A DNA stretch of 6,814 nt from Candidatus Bathyarchaeota archaeon (GCA_020356305.1 CP070636.1:1333916-1340729); one strand, 5' to 3'. Positions 1 to 6,734 are shown, counted from the first letter of the stretch. A program made the numbers and translations. The notes: generated from the letters alone by a model not told the origin.

Positions 1-39
1 GCAAAAATGATCGATGTAGCAAAAGCGTGGGAGGATTAG
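1..39 (+). CDS. 3' end of an unidentified plus-strand gene (C-terminal 12 residues)
   Basis: The first 36 bases read without interruption as the tail AKMIDVAKAWED followed by a TAG stop at 37-39. The residue mix (alternating hydrophobic and charged, like an amphipathic helix) is typical of a real C-terminus, and the stop lies 44 bases before the convergent stop of the oxidoreductase gene, a normal spacing for two converging genes. The product cannot be named from 12 residues. A chance open frame of this length is entirely possible, so confidence is modest. Confidence 0.4.
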   Translation, partial: AKMIDVAKAWED

Positions 40-83
40 TTGCTGCGCAGTCTAATTGCGCCGCCGCGCGCGTTAATGTTTTG

Positions 84-1055
84 CTAGGTGAATTGGGGTA
101 GTACTTTTTCGCCATAGAGCTGAATAGAGTCCAAAATGTTCTTCTGGGGCGCTAGAACTAGGACGAAATGTCGCACTCCGGCTTCTATGAACTTTTCAAT
201 TTGACTGGCAATGTTCTCAGGCGATCCGTGGGCTCCACACTGTTTGATTTCTTCAAAGGTCTTTTCGTGTCCTGCTTCAATGTAGAGTTTGGCTTTTTTC
301 TTGGCTTCTGTTTCATCTAAACCGATGCATGTATCCATGAAATATGCCGGTTCCATTTCCTTTGCGTTTCTGCCAGCCGTTTCTGCCATTTCTTGAATTT
401 TGCCCCATTTTTCTTCATATTGTCTCGGAGTTTGATGGTATGGGATCCAACCATTTCCGATTTCCGCTGTTTCTTTAACCATCAGTGGTATGTTTCCTCC
501 AACCCAGATGGGTGGATGAGGCTTCTGAACAGGCTTGGGTTCATGTGGGGCTTCCTTCACTTTGAAATACTTTCCTAGGTATGTTGTTAGAGGTTCTGTC
601 CAAAGCTTTTTAATGATTTCAATACTCTCGCGCATTATCTGAATTCTTTCAGGCAACGTCTTCCAAGGAAAACCGTTTATCTCAAACTCTGGCTTGTAGT
701 GTCCGGCTCCTGCGCCTAGTATTGTCCTGCCTTTGGAAATGACATCGAGAGTCGTCACGATCTTGGCTAGATATGTGGGATTGTAACGAGGCATAGGAGT
801 TACTGCGGTACCTAACATAACCTTTTTGGTTTGAGCCGCAACTGCGGTTAGTGTAGTCCATGTTTCAAGGAGCCGAAACGAATCTGAGTCAACGTCGAGA
901 AGTCTATAAAAATCAGGTTCAGAGATGAGATGGTCAAAACACCAGACGGAGGCGAACCCATTCTGTTCAGCAACCTTCGCAGCGGAAGAAGCAAGGCTAA
1001 ATGTGGACGCTAAAGTGGGTAGTAACACGCCAAATTTTGCTCTAGTTTGCGTCAA
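84..1055 (-). CDS. LLM-class flavin/F420-dependent oxidoreductase
   Basis: This 323-residue protein belongs to the bacterial-luciferase-like (LLM) superfamily: soluble cytoplasmic TIM-barrel enzymes that use FMN or coenzyme F420 for hydride transfer. Visible family marks are the first beta strand FGVLLPTL (8-15), VWCFDHL (37-43), the segment ETWTTLTAVAAQT (64-76) leading to LGTAVTP (81-87), the glycine-rich LGAGAGHYKPEFEINGF (113-129), and KPHPPIWVGG (178-187), all in the usual order. Length is normal for the family. In archaea most members use F420 (as in Mer and Adf), so F420 is the better guess; the substrate is unknown. The start is TTG: an in-frame TGA lies two codons upstream, no ATG or GTG precedes the first beta strand, and a GTGA ribosome-site match sits about 6 bases before it. 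The stop is TAG. It is divergent from the transporter gene and convergent with the gene ending at 39, so it is probably transcribed alone. The family call is firm; cofactor and role are inferred. Confidence 0.9.
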   Translation of the reverse strand: MTQTRAKFGVLLPTLASTFSLASSAAKVAEQNGFASVWCFDHLISEPDFYRLLDVDSDSFRLLETWTTLTAVAAQTKKVMLGTAVTPMPRYNPTYLAKIVTTLDVISKGRTILGAGAGHYKPEFEINGFPWKTLPERIQIMRESIEIIKKLWTEPLTTYLGKYFKVKEAPHEPKPVQKPHPPIWVGGNIPLMVKETAEIGNGWIPYHQTPRQYEEKWGKIQEMAETAGRNAKEMEPAYFMDTCIGLDETEAKKKAKLYIEAGHEKTFEEIKQCGAHGSPENIASQIEKFIEAGVRHFVLVLAPQKNILDSIQLYGEKVLPQFT

Positions 1056-1411
1056 TTCAGCTCACTCGCGTTGGTTATGTAAAGATACTTGTCTAAGACA
1101 TAATTGTTATTTGGCATTTTTGTATGCATTTCTGAACACATATTCCGTGAGTTCTCCATGCTTCGTTCTGCTATGAAATGAAGATTGCCCGCGCATGTTC
1201 TTTCGGAATTTCCAGAGTTAACTGTTCCGGTGTCCAAGTAACCTATGGAGGGAGTGCACATGAGACGTGGGCAAAACTTGGAGGAGAACAGAGGGATAAA
1301 GGTAGAAACGTTAATAGCGCTGAACCAGCGTATTGGAGGAACCATGCAGAGAAAGGAGGACTGCGCATACGGTTGGCAACCTCATCGCGTAATTCGATTA
1401 GCTCGGGTGCT
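1056..1411. other. 356-base spacer between the divergent oxidoreductase and transporter genes
   Basis: This spacer must hold the minus-strand promoter of the oxidoreductase and the plus-strand promoter of the transporter. The left part (about 1080-1145) is AT-rich and suits a promoter, but I see no strong TATA box in it. The right part (about 1200-1411) is different in character: purine-rich on the plus strand, with GGAGG at 1247, 1280, 1335 and 1355, a strong hairpin at 1313-1334, weaker ones further on, and long open frames in more than one register. The transporter frame stays open back to an ATG at 1178, but those 78 extra residues look nothing like an MFS N-terminus. No tRNA, rRNA or recognisable riboswitch is evident. 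Confidence 0.6.
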
Positions 1412-1415
1412 ATGA
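1260..1415 (+). CDS. putative 51-residue leader ORF overlapping the transporter start
   Basis: A frame not shared with the transporter is open from an ATG at 1260 to a TGA at 1413-1415. The start has GGAG at 1251-1254 with 5 bases spacing; an alternative in-frame ATG lies at 1245 (56 residues) and another at 1344 (23 residues), the last also preceded by GGAGG at 1335-1339. The product would be basic, beginning MRRGQNLEENRG and ending VIRLARVL, with one cysteine and no signal peptide or membrane segment. Its stop overlaps the transporter start as ATGA (1412-1415), the classic arrangement for translational coupling, and the transporter ATG has no clear ribosome site of its own. I do not recognise the protein. 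It could equally be an accidental frame across a structured RNA leader. Confidence 0.3.
   Translation: MRRGQNLEENRGIKVETLIALNQRIGGTMQRKEDCAYGWQPHRVIRLARVL
1313..1334 (+). repeat. hairpin in the transporter leader, directly before GGAGG
   Basis: AATA(G)CGCTG pairs with CAGCGTATT around the triloop AAC (1323-1325): nine base pairs with a single bulged G at 1317, extendable by two G-U pairs. The 3' arm ends exactly where GGAGG (1335-1339) begins, so folding could affect access to that ribosome site. There is no T-run after it, so it does not look like a terminator. The pairing is read directly from the sequence; any regulatory role is inferred. Confidence 0.45.
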
Positions 1416-2752
1416 GTTCTGAAGGAACGAAAACTACCGGAAGTAAGAGCGATAAACTCTTCTTTGGCTGGTGGACGGTGCTGGCAGCAGGCGTTTTGGG
1501 CCTATGGGGGTTTGGGTCAGGGTTTTATAGCTTTGGGGCACTGTTCAAACCCTTCAGTGATCATTTCGGCTGGACCGAAGCCGAGATTGCAGGTGCCAGT
1601 GCAATGAGGCGGGTTGAGGGTGGCGTGGGTGGACTTACGACTGGGTGGTTTACGGACAAATTTGGGCCAAGGTTAATGTGTCTTGTGGGCACGTTGATCG
1701 CCGGCTTAGGCTATATCCTCATGTATTTTGTCAACTCGTTATGGAGTTTCTATCTAATCTATGGCGTTATAGTATCTTTAGGATGGACATTTGGATTAAC
1801 TGGAAATTTGGATAAAGCAATTGCAGAGTGGTTTGTAAAGAGACGAGGTTCAGCGACAAGCATTTATCGAGTTATTGTGGCTCTTCAAGTCGTGCCACCA
1901 TTGGTGACGTGGTTTATCGCCGTCTTTGGTTGGCGTACAGCTTTTGTCTTCATGGGCCTTATTTCCTGGGCTATTGGTTTTCCTCTAGCATGGTTCTTCA
2001 TTAGACCGAAACGTCCAGAGTACTATGGTCTTTTGCCAGATGGGGAAACCGTGAATGTTGAGGTTGTTGAAGACGGGGGGTCCATGATAGAGTTTGGGCA
2101 GGAATTTGTCGCGCAAAAGTACGGGGAAGTGGAGTTTAGCCTTGGCCAAGCGGTGAGAAGTCGGGTTTTTTGGGTGGTAGCGCTAGCCTCGGCTATTGGT
2201 GGCCTCCTATGGTCAGTAGTCACCGTATATCTCATTCCTTACCTGGTTGATTATGGGATGAATGACATCGCGGCTGCTGCAATCCTGAGTTTCCTAGTTA
2301 GCATGAGTATTCCAGGAAGAATTGTTGGAGGTATTCTCGTCGACAGAATCTCGATACACAAGTTGAAGTATGTGATATTGTCCGCTCGTTGCCTCCTTAC
2401 ACTTGGTTTGTTCCTTATGATAGTAGCAACCGATCCATCAATCATATACTTGTTCGCTGTGTTGATTGGCGTGGGGATTGGACTGGATATTGGAGCATTT
2501 GGACCAATGAGAACTCGGTTTTTCGGGCGTAAAGCCTACGGGACAATCATGGGTGTAGTATCTCTGTTGACTTTCCCTGTGGGTGTATTTGCTCCAATTT
2601 ACATAGGATGGATGTATGATGTCACTGGGAGCTACACAGGGGGCTTCACATTGATTCTAATACTATATACACTAGGCCTATTCAGTTATCTTTTTCTTAA
2701 TCCTCCTAAACAAAAACCTGATGTGGTGAGTGACATAGAGAAACTTTTATGA
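1412..2752 (+). CDS. MFS transporter, 12 membrane segments (monocarboxylate/OFA-like)
   Basis: From the ATG at 1412 this is a 446-residue inner-membrane carrier of the major facilitator superfamily. A short polar N-terminus leads into LFFGWWTVLAAGVLG (16-30), the typical first helix of the oxalate/formate antiporter and monocarboxylate-transporter-like group. MFS motif A is visible between helices 2 and 3 as GWFTDKFGPRLM (78-89) and is repeated in the second half as GGILVDRISIHK (306-317). The two six-helix halves (about 17-197 and 250-428) are joined by a charged cytoplasmic loop at 198-248. An upstream ATG at 1178 would add 78 hydrophilic residues unlike the family and is rejected; the chosen start overlaps the stop of the small leader ORF and lacks a clear ribosome site, so coupled translation is possible. 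The substrate is unknown: organic acids would fit the subfamily, a methylated amine would fit the convergent methyltransferase gene. Confidence 0.9.
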   Translation: MSSEGTKTTGSKSDKLFFGWWTVLAAGVLGLWGFGSGFYSFGALFKPFSDHFGWTEAEIAGASAMRRVEGGVGGLTTGWFTDKFGPRLMCLVGTLIAGLGYILMYFVNSLWSFYLIYGVIVSLGWTFGLTGNLDKAIAEWFVKRRGSATSIYRVIVALQVVPPLVTWFIAVFGWRTAFVFMGLISWAIGFPLAWFFIRPKRPEYYGLLPDGETVNVEVVEDGGSMIEFGQEFVAQKYGEVEFSLGQAVRSRVFWVVALASAIGGLLWSVVTVYLIPYLVDYGMNDIAAAAILSFLVSMSIPGRIVGGILVDRISIHKLKYVILSARCLLTLGLFLMIVATDPSIIYLFAVLIGVGIGLDIGAFGPMRTRFFGRKAYGTIMGVVSLLTFPVGVFAPIYIGWMYDVTGSYTGGFTLILILYTLGLFSYLFLNPPKQKPDVVSDIEKLL

Positions 2753-2785
2753 GTTCTAAGATCGCGCGAAGGCGGAACGCACACG

Positions 2786-2808
2786 TGCACAAAATGCCGG
2801 TATGTGCA
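2786..2808. repeat. 6-bp perfect inverted repeat between convergent genes
   Basis: TGCACA (2786-2791) and TGTGCA (2803-2808) are exact inverted copies around an 11-base loop, lying between the stop codons of the transporter and the methyltransferase. It could form a small hairpin in either transcript. No long T-run follows on either strand, only the T-rich CAATTTTATG on the minus strand, so a terminator role is weakly supported. Six base pairs can occur by chance in a 117-base spacer. Confidence 0.25.
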
Positions 2809-2869
2809 ACATAAAATTGAAAGCTTAGGGGTTTGTTTGAATGACGGTTTGCTGCTCAGTGATATGATC

Positions 2870-4366
2870 TCAAAGTTTCTTAGGTAGTTCCTTTTCTGCC
2901 CTTTTGATTATGTCGTGTAGTTCTTTTTGGATGTCTTTGTCTAAGGGTGGCACTGAGTGATCCTTGAGAATCTTTTTCACTTTCTCTCTTGCTCTGTCAA
3001 CGAGGCTTTTCTCTCCGTTCTTCTTCCATTCGTCGTAGCCGCTTCTCTCCGTCAGTTCGGGTATGAACTGCTCCTGCATGAAGTGGTCCAACGTGTGTTT
3101 TTGGGCGAGGTAATGGCCTCCCGGACCCACCTTGCGAACAACGTCGAGAGCCAACGTCTCGTCGTTAATCTCAACCCCATGAAGAGACATCAGCATGGCC
3201 TTACAAAGCTCGTCGTCAATCACCAACTCTTCAAGAGAAGCCGTCATTGAACAGCCGAGGCCTCCAGCTCCCGCGACAACATCTGCGCCGGCAAGCATTG
3301 GCAAAATCGTGCTCATCATCTTCTCGTAGCAAGCTTGGGGACCAGGTACCTTGGCAGAAGTGACAAGACCCATGACCGTTGCGGTGAAGCCATAATATCT
3401 AGCGATTTCCACTGAAGCAGCGTTCAGCAATGCTTCCTCGGGTGCACCCGCGGCCCACTGACCGTCTTTCATGGCAAAGGCAGCAGGGTAGGAATTGGTG
3501 TGCATTTGAGTTCCTGGGCAAGCAAGCTGGATGATGGAGATGCCGCCTAAGATTTCAGCGTTTGTGACGGCGAGCATTCCGGCCAGAGTCACTGGTGCTG
3601 TGGCTCCAGCCTGAGTCATGCTACCCGCAAAGCATGGGAAGCCTAGCTCAGCGAGCTTCAAGGTATGTTCCACGTACAATTTATGAAACTGCAGTGGAGA
3701 CATTCCGTAGAAACCACCTCCCGAGAGGGGTCTTTTTCTTAAGGCTTCTTCACCGCCAGCAATTACTTTGGCCACCTCGAGTTGATAGTCAAACAATGCT
3801 CGCGACAGTTCTGGTGATTCAGCATTGCCGCTGCCAAGGTAAACGCCGGTGGGTTTCTCCGTGTTGTTCAATCGGGCAACAACATCGTAGAAGCCACGAA
3901 TGTATTCAGGTTTGTCGAAGGATGCGGTCATGCCCCCAGCTGAGGGATAAGAATCCAATGCGTCGGTGACTTTCACTATTCTGGCTACGTCGTCGCCGGT
4001 TGAAGATCTCCACTCACCTGTCTCCAGATCAGTCGTGTTCACGCATAGACCGTCAGTGCCGAAGTAGATGTGTCTGACATCCAATTTATAATCGTATTTC
4101 GGGTTTCTAGGAGAATAGCGAGTGACGACTTTGGAAGCCTTTCTGAGTAACTCTTCAACCATAGAGGGCGCAAAAAACACTGTCTCCTTCCTAAAGTCTA
4201 CTGTACAACCTTTATCTTCCAGCATTTTGAGAATCTCCCCACCCTCGACAATTCGAATACCTGTCTTCTCTAAAATGTCAAGGGTGGCCCAGTGAATCGC
4301 GTCCAAATCGTCTCTGCTGAGTACGCGGTAAGAAGGCATTTTAGAAGGTTTTTCATAACTCACCAA
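2870..4366 (-). CDS. MttB-superfamily (trimethylamine/glycine betaine-type) methyltransferase, non-pyrrolysine
   Basis: At 498 residues this is a full-length member of the trimethylamine methyltransferase (MttB) superfamily, cytoplasmic TIM-barrel enzymes that move a methyl group from a methylated amine to a corrinoid protein. Family marks are the N-terminal helix region RVLSRDDLDAIHWATLDILE (14-33), SMTQAGATAPVTLAG (249-263), AEILGGISIIQLACPG (270-285), the GAPEEALLNAAS stretch (307-318), VPGPQACYEKM (340-350) and GADVVAGAGGLG (360-371). The frame has no internal TAG, so it lacks the pyrrolysine that defines true MttB; it belongs with the non-pyrrolysine branch, of which the characterised members (MtgB type) demethylate glycine betaine or related quaternary amines. 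The substrate here is not known. The start is TTG (4366) or GTG (4363): an in-frame TGA lies just upstream, and GAGGTGA and GGAG both precede it. The C-terminal 40 residues are highly charged. It lies 89 bases downstream of the MoaD-like gene on the same strand; no corrinoid protein gene is visible. Confidence 0.9.
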   Translation of the reverse strand: MVSYEKPSKMPSYRVLSRDDLDAIHWATLDILEKTGIRIVEGGEILKMLEDKGCTVDFRKETVFFAPSMVEELLRKASKVVTRYSPRNPKYDYKLDVRHIYFGTDGLCVNTTDLETGEWRSSTGDDVARIVKVTDALDSYPSAGGMTASFDKPEYIRGFYDVVARLNNTEKPTGVYLGSGNAESPELSRALFDYQLEVAKVIAGGEEALRKRPLSGGGFYGMSPLQFHKLYVEHTLKLAELGFPCFAGSMTQAGATAPVTLAGMLAVTNAEILGGISIIQLACPGTQMHTNSYPAAFAMKDGQWAAGAPEEALLNAASVEIARYYGFTATVMGLVTSAKVPGPQACYEKMMSTILPMLAGADVVAGAGGLGCSMTASLEELVIDDELCKAMLMSLHGVEINDETLALDVVRKVGPGGHYLAQKHTLDHFMQEQFIPELTERSGYDEWKKNGEKSLVDRAREKVKKILKDHSVPPLDKDIQKELHDIIKRAEKELPKKL

Positions 4367-4399
4367 ACTCCTTTCACCTCACACCTTTTATTCAAGGGA

Positions 4400-4412
4400 G
4401 ATATGTTTATGT
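4400..4412 (-). promoter_or_regulatory. possible weak TATA element for the methyltransferase gene
   Basis: On the minus strand the gap between the MoaD-like gene and the methyltransferase contains ACATAAACATATC, an AT-rich stretch centred about 26 bases before 4381. Initiation there would give a short leader holding the GAGGTGA and GGAG ribosome sites. The match to the archaeal TATA consensus is poor, so the methyltransferase could instead be transcribed from the oxidoreductase promoter. Confidence 0.25.
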
Positions 4413-4455
4413 GTTTTGCTGGAGCCAATCCTGCAAACGTGTATTTGTTCTCATG

Positions 4456-4716
4456 TTATGTGTGCCGGGCACCGCCGCCGATTGGTTCAAAGATGCTCAC
4501 TATATCGCCCTCGTTTAGCACAGTGTTCTCATCAGCGATTTTTCCGTTAACTACCACCATCCATGTTTCGCTCTTTGTCTTCTTCAGTTTACAAAAAATG
4601 CTGGCAACCGTGGATCCTTGTGTCAGGTGTAACTCTAGCTCTTCTTTGTCATTCAAACTTCTTCGAAGAATTCCGTAGGCCTTGACGTGAATCTTCACAA
4701 AGATCCCAGGACACAT
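4456..4716 (-). CDS. MoaD/ThiS-like ubiquitin-fold sulfur carrier
   Basis: This small protein (86 residues from the ATG at 4716) has the pattern of the MoaD/ThiS beta-grasp family: strand VKIHVKAYGILR (7-18), a second strand ELELHL (26-31), helix TVASIFCKLKK (36-46), WMVVVNGKI (52-60), then LNEGDIVSIFEPIGGG (67-82). Such proteins carry sulfur as a C-terminal thiocarboxylate to build the dithiolene of molybdo- or tungstopterin, which the overlapping AOR gene upstream requires. The start is uncertain: a GTG at 4698 would give an 80-residue protein starting exactly at the first strand, as in most relatives, with a weak GGGAT in front. The overlap with the AOR frame is 68 bases from the ATG or 50 from the GTG. 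Unlike textbook MoaD, which ends in Gly-Gly, this one continues with ARHT after GGG, so it would need trimming before activation, or works differently. The stop is TAA. Confidence 0.82.
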   Translation of the reverse strand: MCPGIFVKIHVKAYGILRRSLNDKEELELHLTQGSTVASIFCKLKKTKSETWMVVVNGKIADENTVLNEGDIVSIFEPIGGGARHT

Positions 4717-6562
4717 CTAATTTATCTGCAACCCACGATATATCCAGTTCCTCAAGCTTCGCCCTTGTGGGTGCGCCTCTTACCTGATCCCATCCCATCA
4801 TGCTATAATATATGCTCTTCGCGTTTTCCAGTTTATCTGGATCGACCGCTGTATCAGATAAGGGTCCAGACGTTTGTGGATGGAAAAACCGATCAGGTAA
4901 CCAGTCATCTTTTCTTGAAAATCCTTCTCTTATGTTAAAGGCTCGAGCCATGTTTATTGAACGTTCTCCAACCTTCATTATTTCCCATAGATTGCTGTCC
5001 CATCCCGTTACAGCTCTCACTATTTCCACTATTTGATCTTCGTCCCAGTGGACAAAATCGCACAGTAGTAGACAATTCTTTATTATCTCAAATGTGACTT
5101 TGTAGATGTAGAGTCTGACTTTTTTTGGACCCAAATCCTCTAAGGGAACTGGCTCAATTATGCCAAAAGAAGGCAGGCTTCTTGTCCAAGTATCATGCAA
5201 ATTGTTCATGTGGTCTGCACCCGTAGGCTTCACCGCATAGCCAAGTGCGAGCCCCCTTTTAAGGCGGGGATCATGCATTCCGGGTTCTTCGCCTTTTACG
5301 TGAACTGCAAACTTTTCTGCTCCTTTCCCGATTTTTTCAGCGGCTCTCATCGTCCCTTCCGCAAGTAGATCTCCTATTCCTTCCCGTTTGGCGATCATCT
5401 CAACTATTTGCAGCATTGCTTCGGCATTTCCGAAAGTCAAATCGATTCCATTGGTATCCAACTTTGTCAGCAGTTTGTTCTCAAAGCATTCCATAGCGAA
5501 GGCTACTACGCTCCCAGTTGAAATCGTGTCAAGAGTGAAACGTTGGCATAGTTCATTGGCTTTGCATATGGCTGGTAAATCGTCTATGCCGCAGTTTGAG
5601 CCAAAGGCAGCCAGTGTTTCATATTCTGGGCCACCATACATAGGATCAACTGGATAAGGCGTTTCGATTTTGACAACTTTTTTGCATCTGACTGGGCAGA
5701 AATAACAAGATTCCATCCGTATTCGAACCGTCTCTTTGATTGTTTGCGCTGAGATGGCTTCTGGGTTTGGGAACTCTGCGTCTCTGAAGTTGTGCGTGGG
5801 CAGATTTCCGGACAAAACGCCCGGTGTCATCATTGCCCCTGTCCCGAATTCGTGCATTTTCCCGTGTTCTTTTTCAAGATTGTTGAGAATCCACTTCGTA
5901 AGTTCTCCAAGTTTCTTCGGGTCAGCCATTTCTGGTCCTCCATGACCTCTGGCAGCAATAGCTTTCAGATTTTTTGAGCCCATGACAGCGCCAATGCCTA
6001 CCCGCCCCGCGGAGTGTTTAAGATCGTTGATGATGCAAGCGAAACGAACCATTCGCTCGCCGCCTTTCCCTATTTGAGCGGTTCTCGCCAGTCTTTCTCC
6101 TACATCTTTGCGAATGATTTCTTGCGAGCCTCCAATGTCCAAGCCCCAGAGATGTTGCGCATCTTGGATTTCGACTTCGCCATCATGAATCCAGAGGTAG
6201 ACCGGTGCCTTCGCCTTGCCCTTTATGACTATGCCATCGAACCCTGCATGTTTCAGCTCTGCTCCCCAAAAACCGCCAACCTCAGCTTCACCATAAGCTC
6301 CTGTGAGCGGCGATTTGGCTCCTACACTATTACGGCCACTTCCAGGGATTGGTGCCCCTGTGACAATGCCTGGCGCAAAAATGAGAATATTTCTTGGTCC
6401 CAGTGGATCAATTCCTGGTTTAAGCTCCTTCAATAAATAGTAGGCAATAACACCTCTACCTCCGAAATATCGACGGTAGAAGAATTCTGAGGGCTTCTCT
6501 ATTCGAATCTTTCTCGTCGACAGATTGACTCTGAGGATCTGTTCGTTGTAGCCGAAGACCAA
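4649..6562 (-). CDS. aldehyde:ferredoxin oxidoreductase (AOR family, tungstopterin)
   Basis: A full-length 637-residue member of the tungsten-containing AOR family, cytoplasmic enzymes that oxidise aldehydes to acids and pass electrons to ferredoxin. The N-terminus GYNEQILRVNL (4-14) and FGGRGVIAYYLL (33-44) are typical. Pterin-binding marks are RNSVGAKSPLTGAYGE (77-92), GGFWGAELKHAGFDG (96-110), AGRVGIGAVMGSKNLKAI (185-202) and KPTGADH (445-451). The [4Fe-4S] ligands are C286, C289 and C293 (CxxCxxxC, the spacing of Pyrococcus AOR) plus a distant cysteine, most likely C501 in LLLCDF. GPEYE (311-315) and H451 match the conserved Glu and His near the tungsten site. Nothing essential seems missing. 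The start is TTG at 6562: the frame has a TAG five codons upstream, a weak AGGT lies 10 bases before, and a TATA box lies at the right distance. The subclass and aldehyde substrate cannot be told from sequence. The downstream MoaD-like gene overlaps its 3' end. Confidence 0.95.
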   Translation of the reverse strand: MVFGYNEQILRVNLSTRKIRIEKPSEFFYRRYFGGRGVIAYYLLKELKPGIDPLGPRNILIFAPGIVTGAPIPGSGRNSVGAKSPLTGAYGEAEVGGFWGAELKHAGFDGIVIKGKAKAPVYLWIHDGEVEIQDAQHLWGLDIGGSQEIIRKDVGERLARTAQIGKGGERMVRFACIINDLKHSAGRVGIGAVMGSKNLKAIAARGHGGPEMADPKKLGELTKWILNNLEKEHGKMHEFGTGAMMTPGVLSGNLPTHNFRDAEFPNPEAISAQTIKETVRIRMESCYFCPVRCKKVVKIETPYPVDPMYGGPEYETLAAFGSNCGIDDLPAICKANELCQRFTLDTISTGSVVAFAMECFENKLLTKLDTNGIDLTFGNAEAMLQIVEMIAKREGIGDLLAEGTMRAAEKIGKGAEKFAVHVKGEEPGMHDPRLKRGLALGYAVKPTGADHMNNLHDTWTRSLPSFGIIEPVPLEDLGPKKVRLYIYKVTFEIIKNCLLLCDFVHWDEDQIVEIVRAVTGWDSNLWEIMKVGERSINMARAFNIREGFSRKDDWLPDRFFHPQTSGPLSDTAVDPDKLENAKSIYYSMMGWDQVRGAPTRAKLEELDISWVADKLDVSWDLCEDSRQGLRNSSKKFE

Positions 6563-6600
6563 TTTTTTAACAACCTAGCATAGACTTGGAAAACTATATG

Positions 6601-6610
6601 TTTTATATAC
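6601..6610 (-). promoter_or_regulatory. archaeal TATA box for the AOR gene
   Basis: On the minus strand GTATATAAAA is a near-ideal archaeal TATA box. Its centre is about 43 bases before the TTG start, so transcription would begin near 6579 and leave a leader of roughly 17 bases with the AGGT ribosome site. The sequence upstream is not A-rich, so the BRE is weak or absent. The element is partly symmetric (TTTTATATAC on the plus strand) and might also serve the divergent gene at 6735, but that would mean a leader of about 100 bases or more. Confidence 0.65.
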
Positions 6611-6734
6611 CTATCGATCAGCATGCATGTCGATATCGCTGAATGTATACCTCGGTCTTTCTTGTTTGTGCTGAAGTTCAAACCCGCATTTTCCGCAAGT
6701 TTCAAATAGGGCAGTAGTATTCACAGCTCACTTC

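Noticed and set aside
40..83. GC-rich alternating stretch between the first two convergent genes as a terminator hairpin
   Set aside because: GCGC repeats allow some pairing but the arms do not extend cleanly and there is no T-run; archaeal termination depends mainly on T-rich tracts.
1052..1345. 97-residue minus-strand open frame across the spacer
   Set aside because: It overlaps the oxidoreductase start and runs antisense to the leader, has no recognisable family pattern, and its openness is shared with other frames of the same DNA, as expected for compositionally odd or structured sequence.
1361..1381. Group II intron domain V, suggested by CATACGGTT
   Set aside because: The expected long GAGCCGTATG...CGGTTC stem is absent and no maturase gene is present.
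1178..1411. 78-residue N-terminal extension of the transporter from an upstream ATG
   Set aside because: The extension is hydrophilic, unlike any MFS N-terminus, has no ribosome site at its ATG, and overlaps the hairpin-rich leader; the family-like sequence starts after the ATG at 1412.
3595..3969. 124-residue plus-strand frame inside the methyltransferase gene
   Set aside because: It is antisense to conserved MttB-family sequence, has no family pattern and lacks a promoter; a shadow of the real gene.
6014..6436. 140-residue plus-strand frame inside the AOR gene
   Set aside because: It is antisense to the conserved pterin-binding region of the AOR and shows no protein-like motifs.
6499..6705. 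68-residue minus-strand frame overlapping the AOR start
   Set aside because: It spans the TATA box and AOR start in another frame, with no ribosome site or recognisable sequence; the AOR frame and its promoter explain this DNA.
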